DNA of 64,000 nucleotides from an uncultured Acidobacteriia bacterium (GTDB lineage: Bacteria > Acidobacteriota > Terriglobia > Bryobacterales > Bryobacteraceae): contig CAIVPR010000114.1 in NCBI GenBank assembly GCA_903907865.1, forward strand, positions 62,001 through 126,000, in the 5' to 3' direction. The notes under the pieces are model-generated. The model saw only the letters and a program-made list of their open reading frames with translations. It did no database searches and was not told the DNA's origin. Both the position numbers and the translations under genes were made by a program. This document shows positions 16,833 through 23,396 of the stretch, piece by piece. Position 1 is the first letter of the stretch; each line of letters starts with the position of its first letter.

Positions 16833-17987
16833 TCACCCCAGCATCTGGATCAACGCCTGGATGTACCCGAACGCGTAAGCGAACGCCTGCGCGCCGCCCT
16901 TGTCGCCGGGGATGGCAGGAACGTGGTCCGGCATCAGCATGAACGGGTAGCCAACTGACTGGTAGGTCTTGATCGCATCGATCATGTTCACGCTGCCGAC
17001 GTCCGGGAAGGTCTCCTGGAAGTCGCTGAAGCCGCCCTTGATGTTCCGGAAGTGGACGTTGAAGATCTTCTTGCGCGAGCCGAAGTAGCGGATGACGTCG
17101 TGGATCTCCTTGTTGGGGTCCTTCAGCATCTCCGACACTGTGCCTTGGCAGAAATTGAGGCCGTGGTACGGGCTCTCGTGCATCGAGATGAACTTCTTCA
17201 GCCCCGCCGGGCTGCCCAGAACGGTGTGGACGCCACGGTAGCCCTGCGGCTCCGGCATCCCTGGATCATGCGGATGGCAGGCCATGCGGACCTTTTCCTC
17301 GGTCGCGACCGGCACCACGCGGCTGAGGAAGTACTCGATGCGCTCCCAATAGGCGTCGGCGGAGACGGGACCGGCCTCGGTCATCTGGTCCTTGTCGGTG
17401 GCCTTCTCGTAGTTCCAAGTCGAGTAGGTGCTCTCGCCGCGGCCCGGCGTGCGGCCGATGCGGACCACGCCCAGGATGCTCATGTTGTACTTGATGGCCG
17501 GGATGCCCGCTTTGGCGCAGTTGCGGATCATCTGCTGGCACATTTCGATCTGCTTGTCGCGCTCGGGGTCCTTGCCCATCATGATGGCGGACATCGGGGC
17601 CCTGGCGATGACCGCGGAAGGCAGCGGGATCGGCACCATGTCGAGCGCGATGCCGTGCTTCTCCACCTTCTCGCGCAGCTTCGAGAGACTGTCGACCGAC
17701 CAACTGGCGTCCAGTTGCGTGCCGAGGTCGGTGCTGCAGATGTGGTTGATGCCGAGCGACGACATCACCGACAGGACGTCGTCCTGGTGCGAATGCTGGG
17801 TGCCCGCGACCATGGTCGCCTTGGTGCCGCTCGGCTTGCGGGCCGGGGCGGCGGCGGGCTGGGGCGGGGCATAGGCGGCGGCGAGCGATGCGGGCGTCTG
17901 GGCTTGCGCCGACGTCGGGATCAGCGTCTGTTGCGCGGCCAGAGCCGCTCCGGCTCCGGCGGATTGGAAGAATCTGCGTCTATCCAT
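16833..17987 (-). CDS. Exported UxuA-like (mannonate dehydratase family) TIM-barrel protein
   Basis: A 384-residue protein with a Tat-like leader (MDRRRFFQSAGAG), then an Ala/Pro-rich linker. The body resembles D-mannonate dehydratase: AIKYNMSILGVVRIGRT, MACHPHDPGMPEPQGYRG, LNFCQGTVSEML, IFNVHFRNIKGGFSDF and LMPDHVP, which hold the metal-binding His, Cys and Asp positions of UxuA. UxuA itself is cytoplasmic and dehydrates mannonate to 2-keto-3-deoxygluconate, so an exported relative may act differently. GAGGAC lies five bases before ATG. If the upstream cassette is an insertion, this gene originally followed the NIPSNAP gene by 17 bases. Confidence 0.82.
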   Translation of the reverse strand: MDRRRFFQSAGAGAALAAQQTLIPTSAQAQTPASLAAAYAPPQPAAAPARKPSGTKATMVAGTQHSHQDDVLSVMSSLGINHICSTDLGTQLDASWSVDSLSKLREKVEKHGIALDMVPIPLPSAVIARAPMSAIMMGKDPERDKQIEMCQQMIRNCAKAGIPAIKYNMSILGVVRIGRTPGRGESTYSTWNYEKATDKDQMTEAGPVSADAYWERIEYFLSRVVPVATEEKVRMACHPHDPGMPEPQGYRGVHTVLGSPAGLKKFISMHESPYHGLNFCQGTVSEMLKDPNKEIHDVIRYFGSRKKIFNVHFRNIKGGFSDFQETFPDVGSVNMIDAIKTYQSVGYPFMLMPDHVPAIPGDKGGAQAFAYAFGYIQALIQMLG

Positions 17988-18001
17988 AGTGAGTCCTCGA
18001 A

Positions 18002-18017
18002 GCCCTATCGTATATCA
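18002..18017. repeat. 16-bp direct repeat, left copy, flanking the ArsR-AHSA1-hydrolase cassette
   Basis: GCCCTATCGTATATCA, identical to 19955-19970. The copy at 19955 forms the last codons and stop of the NIPSNAP gene (complementary strand); this copy sits directly upstream of the UxuA-like gene. The two together bracket a 1.95-kb plus-strand segment in an otherwise minus-strand run. Confidence 0.8.
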
Positions 18018-18069
18018 CAGGCTGGCCGCGGCGGGCTGTGCCGGTTTCGGCTCGACTCGCAGCGCGATT

Positions 18070-18108
18070 GAATATTCCTTGACAAGAATATTCTCATTGC
18101 GGTATGTT
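18070..18108 (+). promoter_or_regulatory. Sigma70-type promoter with palindromic operator for the ArsR gene
   Basis: TTGACA at 18079-18084 and TATGTT at 18103-18108 are 18 bases apart. The palindrome GAATATTC occurs twice, at 18070-18077 and 18086-18093, 16 bases centre to centre and flanking the -35 box. This is the expected geometry for an autorepressing ArsR dimer. The -10 box ends 6 bases before the ATG at 18115, so the transcript would be leaderless. Confidence 0.75.
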
Positions 18109-18114
18109 GATCCA

Positions 18115-18471
18115 ATGCTGGAAACCTTCAGGGCACTCGCCGATCCAAGCCGCCTCCAAATTGTCGCCCTGCTGCTTTGTGAGCCGCTTTCCGTCGGCAC
18201 GATTGCGGAACGCCTCCGGATCCGGCAACCGCAAGCGTCCAAGCATCTTCGGACGCTGAGCGATGCCGGTCTGGTGGAAGTCCATCCCGACGCACAGCGC
18301 AGGATCTACGCGCTTCGCGCGCAATCCTTTCGGGATCTGGATAGCTGGCTCGAACGCTATCGGCGCGGATTCGAACAACAGTTCGAAAGGCTGGACCATG
18401 TGTTGGAGGATCTGCAGGTGAACGCAAAAAACATCAAGGAGCAAACCAATCCCGCCCTTGGCCGAGGCTGA
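18115..18471 (+). CDS. ArsR-family transcriptional regulator (1)
   Basis: A 118-residue winged-helix protein: MLETFRALADPSRLQIVALLL, then LSVGTIAERLRIRQPQASKHLRTLSDAGLVEV with the recognition helix, and a beta wing (AQRRIYALR). No metal-binding Cys pair is visible in the recognition helix, so it is probably of the metal-independent SdpR/AHSA1-linked type. It directly precedes an AHSA1/SRPBCC gene, a standard pairing. ATG at 18115 coincides with the predicted transcription start. First gene of the plus-strand cassette. Confidence 0.9.
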   Translation: MLETFRALADPSRLQIVALLLCEPLSVGTIAERLRIRQPQASKHLRTLSDAGLVEVHPDAQRRIYALRAQSFRDLDSWLERYRRGFEQQFERLDHVLEDLQVNAKNIKEQTNPALGRG

Positions 18472-18489
18472 GTGCGGTCGGAACCGAAC

Positions 18490-19002
18490 ATGATGAAGAA
18501 CACAGGAACACTGGCCGTGAGCCTGCCGAGTGATTGCGAGATCGTTCTGACGCGGCGTTTCCACGCACCTCGTCAACTCGTCTGGGACGCGTTCAGCCAA
18601 CCCGGAATCCTAAAGAAGTGGTTTGGGCCACAGGGCTGGTCGCTCGTCGGCTGTGACGTCGACGGGCGTGTGGGCGGCGGCTTCCGATTTGTCCTGCGCA
18701 ATCCCGAAGGGCGTGAGTTGGGAATGACCGGGGTTTATCTCGAACTATCCCCGCCGGAGCTCTCCGTCCATTCGGAGTCCTTCGACGGTTTTCCCGGCGA
18801 GTCCGTTGTAACGACGGTTCTGAACGAGAGCAACGGCACAACGACTCTGGTTGCGAACCTCCGGTATCCCACTAGGGCTGCGCGCGATGCCGCCATCCAG
18901 TCCGGTATGGAGCACGGTGCCGCCGAGACCTACGACAAGTTGGCGGAGATGCTCGCGATAGAAGGCAACTGCGCAACTGTCTCCGCGGGAGGGCCCAAAT
19001 GA
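18490..19002 (+). CDS. SRPBCC/AHSA1-domain protein (1)
   Basis: A 170-residue START-like domain: LTRRFHAPRQLVWDAFSQPGILKKWFGP, GGGFRFVLRNPEG, GVYLELSPPELSVHSESFDG, and a C-terminal amphipathic helix. These are the AHSA1-type proteins commonly encoded behind ArsR genes, with unknown ligands. ATG at 18490 has GGAA six bases upstream; a GTG at 18472 abutting the ArsR stop is an alternative. It overlaps the next gene by four bases (ATGA at 18999). Confidence 0.88.
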   Translation: MMKNTGTLAVSLPSDCEIVLTRRFHAPRQLVWDAFSQPGILKKWFGPQGWSLVGCDVDGRVGGGFRFVLRNPEGRELGMTGVYLELSPPELSVHSESFDGFPGESVVTTVLNESNGTTTLVANLRYPTRAARDAAIQSGMEHGAAETYDKLAEMLAIEGNCATVSAGGPK

Positions 19003-19928
19003 GTGGTCACCTGCTACGGAACATCGTGATCGTCTTGGCCGGCCTGGTCGTGCTGCTGATCGGGATACGCTTTGTCTTCGGACGGCTCTTCCGTACCGGC
19101 GGTACTCCGCCGGGCGCAATCGAAAAATCAGTGACTTCGAAGGACGGAACGCGGATCGCGTATGAGCAGACCGGCTCCGGTCCCGTGCTGATTCTGGTCT
19201 CCGCCGCCTTGGCGGACCGCGACGGTGCGAGACTGCTTGCCAAGCAACTATCGTCATCCTTTACCGTCATCAACTACGACCGACGGGGCCGGGGCAAGAG
19301 CGCGAACACCAAGCCCTTCGCGGTCGAGCGCGAAGTTGAAGACCTGGCGGCCCTCGTACGTTCAACAGGTGGACCGGTTTTCCTGTTCGGGAGCTCATCC
19401 GGTGCCGTTCTCGCGCTGGACGCAGCCAACAGCCTTGGCTCGACGGTCGAGAAACTCTTTCTCTTCGAGCCACCGTTCATCGTCGACAGCAGCCGCCTGT
19501 CGATACCGGACACGCTGATTCAAGAAATCAACACGTCCCTCGCGGCCAACGACCGGGACGGGGCCATAGCGCTGTTCTTTGGCAAGGGCATGGGAATTCC
19601 GAGTCCGGGGATCGCATTCATGCGCTGGATGCTGCCCGCGTGGAGCGAGATGAAAGGCCTCGCGCACACTGCACCTTACGACCTGATGCTCTTGGCCGGT
19701 ACGCAATCAGGCCATTCGTTGGACGCCGGACGCTGGTCCCGGGTGAGCGCCCGGACAATGGTCGCGGCGGGGTCGAGGGGGGAGCCGTTCTTCCACTCCG
19801 GGGCCAAGGCGCTGGTTGCTTGCCTACCCGCGGCCAAGTATCGCTCGCTGGAGGGCTTGGATCATTCCGCCGTCCTCATGGCACCCCAGACCCTGGCGGC
19901 CGCTATTCGGGAGTCCTTCGCAAAATAG
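18999..19928 (+). CDS. Alpha/beta hydrolase, membrane-anchored
   Basis: A 309-residue protein with an N-terminal membrane helix (IVIVLAGLVVLLIGIRFVF), then an alpha/beta-hydrolase domain: IAYEQTGSGPVLILVSAA, VINYDRRGRGKS, nucleophile Ser in LFGSSSGA, and the catalytic His in GLDHSAVL near the C-terminus. Substrate unknown. It overlaps the AHSA1 gene (ATGA), so the three cassette genes are translationally linked. The cassette ends 26 bases before the right 16-bp repeat. Confidence 0.88.
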   Translation: MSGHLLRNIVIVLAGLVVLLIGIRFVFGRLFRTGGTPPGAIEKSVTSKDGTRIAYEQTGSGPVLILVSAALADRDGARLLAKQLSSSFTVINYDRRGRGKSANTKPFAVEREVEDLAALVRSTGGPVFLFGSSSGAVLALDAANSLGSTVEKLFLFEPPFIVDSSRLSIPDTLIQEINTSLAANDRDGAIALFFGKGMGIPSPGIAFMRWMLPAWSEMKGLAHTAPYDLMLLAGTQSGHSLDAGRWSRVSARTMVAAGSRGEPFFHSGAKALVACLPAAKYRSLEGLDHSAVLMAPQTLAAAIRESFAK

Positions 19929-19954
19929 CAGGATAGTCGCCAAGCGCGACGGCC

Positions 19955-19970
19955 GCCCTATCGTATATCA
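19955..19970. repeat. 16-bp direct repeat, right copy
   Basis: GCCCTATCGTATATCA, identical to 18002-18017. On the minus strand it encodes the last residues (SDIR) and stop of the NIPSNAP gene. In combination with the left copy it looks like a duplicated target site, or microhomology, around the ArsR cassette. Confidence 0.8.
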
Positions 19971-20665
19971 GAGAAGGCGGTCGGTCGCAGGATGGTGTTC
20001 GAGATGTTGGAAACGATGTCGGCGTCGGAAAGGCCGGGCGTGGCACGCAACTTCTGCCACTCGGGGTCGGACCCGAACGCCTTCCACACGCGGTCGCGCG
20101 CGGCGAGGTCGTCGTAGGCCAGCATGTAGCTCAGATGGGGCAGGGAACTGCCGACGATGGCTTCGCCGAAGAAGACCGGGTTCATGCCGAGGCGCTGGAA
20201 GATCTGCATCTCGCCCTTGTTGAACATGTCGACCTTCTTGGCGAGCGTGGTGAGGTCGTTCGACTCGTAGGTGCGGAGTTCGAAGATGTGGTTGCCGTCG
20301 CGCTTGGGCGGGAGTTTCAATTCCGGCATGGCCTCGAAGGCGCGCAGGATGGTGCGGTCGTAGCGCACGAAGCCCTTGTACGCCCCGAGTTTGTCGTCGA
20401 TCCGCTCGGCCTCCGCGAACGAGGAGTAGGTGAACAGGAGCGTCAGGAACGGGCCGCCCTCGCCAATTACGGGATTGAAGGCCCCGAACGGGCCGTCGAG
20501 TCCGGTCGGTTTGGCGCTGGGCATCGCCTTGCCCGGCAGTGCCGGGCCGACACTGTTCCGTAGTTGGTAGCGGCGTAGCTCGTAGTACTGCCGCTTCGTC
20601 TGTGCGTCCACTGCCAAGGCTGCCATGGTGCCTCCGATTGTTCCTACTGCCGCGCGTCTTGTCAT
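19958..20665 (-). CDS. NIPSNAP family protein, exported
   Basis: A 235-residue protein with a Tat-like leader (MTRRAAVGTIGGTMAALAVDA). Two ferredoxin-like NIPSNAP repeats follow: YYELRRYQLRN...FLTLLFTYSS and HIFELRTYESNDLTTLAKKVDMFNKGEMQIF, with LSYMLAYDDLAARDRVWKAF. This exported two-repeat form is frequent in Acidobacteria and Planctomycetes; function unknown. It starts 16 bases after the TIGR03437 gene on the same strand. Its stop codon lies inside the right 16-bp repeat. Confidence 0.88.
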   Translation of the reverse strand: MTRRAAVGTIGGTMAALAVDAQTKRQYYELRRYQLRNSVGPALPGKAMPSAKPTGLDGPFGAFNPVIGEGGPFLTLLFTYSSFAEAERIDDKLGAYKGFVRYDRTILRAFEAMPELKLPPKRDGNHIFELRTYESNDLTTLAKKVDMFNKGEMQIFQRLGMNPVFFGEAIVGSSLPHLSYMLAYDDLAARDRVWKAFGSDPEWQKLRATPGLSDADIVSNISNTILRPTAFSDIR

Positions 20666-20681
20666 GTTCGTTCAACACCGC

Positions 20682-22418
20682 CTAGTTGGATATTGCAATG
20701 TTGGCGGCGTTGCTGACCGCGCCGCTGACTTTGACTTGGACCGACGTAGCCGGATTCGGGTAGAGCGTCGGCGGGATTTGGACATTGATCTGGTAGAGTC
20801 CGGCCAAGCCCGGGACCAAGCCGGTGAAAAGGGAGTCGGCGGAAGCGGAGCCACTGGTGAAACCGCCCCCGAAGGAGACGCTCGCGCCCGGTATCGACTG
20901 GCCGGAGGCTGCAGCACCTTCGACAGCCGCCGGGCTCGTTAGGCCGAAGCCGATGCCGAAGAGGACGATGATGTCGCCGGGTTTGGCGGGATGGCAGTTG
21001 CAGCCTGGAATTGCGTTGGCAGGCCATGTCAGGCTGCCATCCAAGTTGATGAAGATGCCGTAGCTGCCGGCGTTGGTGGCTACCGGGAGCAATTTCGGCG
21101 AACTGGCAAGGACGTTGACGCTCCGGAGGTTGCCGGTGTTGGAACCCGACACGACTTGGATCGTCGCGACCTGCCCCGGCGCAAGCGAGTACGGGGCCTG
21201 GAAGTTGATCTGGCCCGCCGATACGAAATACAGCGGTGCCGGCACGCCGTTTACCAAGACTTGTACGCTGCTAAGCGAGGTTGCGAGCGGAAGACTCGGC
21301 GCGCTCACCGTTGCCGGGGCCAGTTGACTGCCGAAGATGGCTACAATGTCGCCGGGTGCCACGCCGTCGTTCTGGTAGTCGCCGATGTTGATGACGCCGC
21401 CCGCGTTGATCTGCGGGGCGGTGCCATTCACCGTCAGTTCGACAGGAATCGAGACCGCCGAGTTGTTGGCGGCATTCGACGTTATCGTGACAGCCCCGCT
21501 GTAAACGCCTAGTGCCAAACCGGTTGGGTCGGCGGCGATGGTGACCACATTGTTGGCTACCGTGGCCGAGAGGAACTTGGTCGAGGACGTCGCGGCAGCT
21601 CCGGTCACCGAGAGCGTGCCTTCGCCAAGGTTGAAGACGCTGACACTGCTGTAGGCCTTGCCGTTGGCAGGGGTCGAGGAGAGGCGGACGGTCGACGTGG
21701 CCCGGACGGCGTCGATGATTGGGGCCGTTGTCACCGTTAGGTTTACGTTGATAGTCTTGTTTTCGGCGACGACTGACGATCCGGTCAGCTTCACGGTTCC
21801 CTGGTAGTTGCCCGCTGCTTGGCCGGGCCGAGCACTCACTTGCAGGATCCACGGCACGCCCAGGTTGACGATTCCGAGATTGCCGCTGTTGAACGACAGC
21901 CAATTGCCTCCGTTCGAGGTGGCCGTGGCGGTCTGGATGCCCGTGCCGGTAGATTGCACGGGAAGGATGTCCTTGGGGAACGGGCCATCAGACGGGGTTA
22001 CAAAGAGGCTGATGGAGTCGGGTACGCCGGTGGTGTCCACTGTGACTTGGATGTCTCGCGGCGAATCGACAGCCTTGGGATCGGTGAGGGTGATCCACTC
22101 GGTGTATTTGCCCGGTGTGAGGGTGGAGGAATTCAGCGTGATCGTGACCGGGTTGCAATTGCCGCCGGGTTGCGAGCAGCTCGTCCGGGCCCCGACGCTT
22201 GCGGAAAGCCAAAAGGCCGACGAGGTCGCGGTCAGATTTAGCGTTCCGTCTCCCAGGTTGAAGGCCTGGACAGTCTGCGACGGGCCATTGCCCCCGCGCA
22301 ATGTGTTGATTGGACCCACGGTTGTAGCGCTCAGCCCCAGTCTGGGGGCGGAAAACGCCGGGACGGCGAGCAGCAACAGGGCAGGGAAAAGCTTCAGGGA
22401 GATGGATTTGCGGGTCAT
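20682..22418 (-). CDS. Secreted Ig-like repeat protein with Solibacter-type (TIGR03437-like) C-terminal domain
   Basis: A 578-residue protein with a signal peptide (LFPALLLLAVPAFSA). Residues about 25-340 hold BACON-like Ig repeats with recurring blocks (VQAFNLGDGTLNLTATSSAF; VSVFNLGEGTLSVTG). From about 350 to the end comes a domain with GVAPGDIVAIFGSQLAP, LYFVSAGQINFQAPYSLAPG, PGDIIVLFGIGFG and GLAGLYQINVQIPPTL...VSNAANIAI, the pattern of the TIGR03437 domain named after Solibacter usitatus. It is probably a cell-surface or extracellular protein. The start at 22418 is set by the signal peptide; the frame runs open to 23063 through the neighbouring gene. Part of a long minus-strand gene run. 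Confidence 0.88.
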   Translation of the reverse strand: MTRKSISLKLFPALLLLAVPAFSAPRLGLSATTVGPINTLRGGNGPSQTVQAFNLGDGTLNLTATSSAFWLSASVGARTSCSQPGGNCNPVTITLNSSTLTPGKYTEWITLTDPKAVDSPRDIQVTVDTTGVPDSISLFVTPSDGPFPKDILPVQSTGTGIQTATATSNGGNWLSFNSGNLGIVNLGVPWILQVSARPGQAAGNYQGTVKLTGSSVVAENKTINVNLTVTTAPIIDAVRATSTVRLSSTPANGKAYSSVSVFNLGEGTLSVTGAAATSSTKFLSATVANNVVTIAADPTGLALGVYSGAVTITSNAANNSAVSIPVELTVNGTAPQINAGGVINIGDYQNDGVAPGDIVAIFGSQLAPATVSAPSLPLATSLSSVQVLVNGVPAPLYFVSAGQINFQAPYSLAPGQVATIQVVSGSNTGNLRSVNVLASSPKLLPVATNAGSYGIFINLDGSLTWPANAIPGCNCHPAKPGDIIVLFGIGFGLTSPAAVEGAAASGQSIPGASVSFGGGFTSGSASADSLFTGLVPGLAGLYQINVQIPPTLYPNPATSVQVKVSGAVSNAANIAISN

Positions 22419-22480
22419 GGTCTGGGCTCCGTTATACGACTGGTTGGTTCTACTGGCAGCAATCGGTGGGCCGTTCCGCC

Positions 22481-23389
22481 TTAGTGGACGAACCCGAGTT
22501 TGGTCAGCGTTGCGGCAGGCTCCTTGTCCTCGAACTGGAGCAGGATGCCTTTGGAATACCCGTCCTGGATCGCGACCCCGGCGGGCGGAAGGTCGAACGG
22601 GAAGAGTTTTTTCAGTGTCTCCAGATCCTTTACAACCGGGCCGCGGCCGGCCAGGTTGGCCTTGCCCATGAACCAGTCGCCGAACTGCGGGTTCTCGGTT
22701 GGGACTCCGACGAAACGCGTATCGCCCCATTTTAACGCCGCGAGTTTGCGACCGGCTTCGAGGCAGTGCATGCACTGGGGGTTGAAGAAGTAAATGAAAA
22801 CCTTGCCTTGGTTGATGGAAACGGGTTTGCCGTCCATGGCGGTGAGGGTGTCGGGCGCCTTGGTGCCGGTGTGGCGCGATTCGTTGACGCCGAGCGACAC
22901 CCCGGCGAAGACCACGATGGCTCCTAGAATCGCGATGCCGGAGCGGAAGCCGGTCGACGGGCGGGCCCAGTGTCCGGCAAGGATGGCGGCGACCAGCATC
23001 AGCCCGTCGCCGATGAAGAAGCCCGGGCCGACGGCGCGCTTGACCCATGGAAAGCAGGAGCATTCAGCCCCGCGCAACTCGGTGTAGTGGATTCCGATGA
23101 AGACCATGAAGGCGCAGAGCAGTAGGCCGATGATGATGGCACCCCAACGCCGGAACTTCGGGATGAGGACCATCACGCCGCCCAGTGTTTCGGCGATGCC
23201 GAATCCGAGGGCTCCGGCCAGGCTGAGCGATTCCGGTACACGCGCCTGGGCTAGGCGTACGGCCGCCCCTTGGGGATCGGTCACCTTCCACAATCCCGCC
23301 ACCAGAAAGATGATCGCCACCAAAATCGCCGAAGTCCAACTGACTCCCGTCTTCCACGTACTCTGTTCTGGCAACGCTTGTTCCATCAT
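22481..23389 (-). CDS. MauE/DoxX-like membrane protein fused to a thioredoxin-like domain
   Basis: About 302 residues. The first half has four membrane helices (SAILVAIIFLVAGLWKV; IIIGLLLCAFMVFIGI) and a conserved GAECSCFPW Cys pair, as in MauE-type redox membrane proteins. After a further helix the C-terminal part is a thioredoxin-like domain with GKVFIYFFNPQCMHC, a C-x-x-C (Cys-Met-His-Cys) motif. This suggests periplasmic disulfide or electron transfer. Start ATG at 23389 or 23386. It follows the glycosyltransferase stop by 7 bases. Confidence 0.82.
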   Translation of the reverse strand: MMEQALPEQSTWKTGVSWTSAILVAIIFLVAGLWKVTDPQGAAVRLAQARVPESLSLAGALGFGIAETLGGVMVLIPKFRRWGAIIIGLLLCAFMVFIGIHYTELRGAECSCFPWVKRAVGPGFFIGDGLMLVAAILAGHWARPSTGFRSGIAILGAIVVFAGVSLGVNESRHTGTKAPDTLTAMDGKPVSINQGKVFIYFFNPQCMHCLEAGRKLAALKWGDTRFVGVPTENPQFGDWFMGKANLAGRGPVVKDLETLKKLFPFDLPPAGVAIQDGYSKGILLQFEDKEPAATLTKLGFVH

Positions 23390-23396
23390 TTTCAAT

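Noticed and set aside
22419-23063. Upstream extension of the TIGR03437 protein frame
   Set aside because: This part overlaps the MauE/thioredoxin-like gene in another frame, and the signal peptide at 22418 marks the true start.
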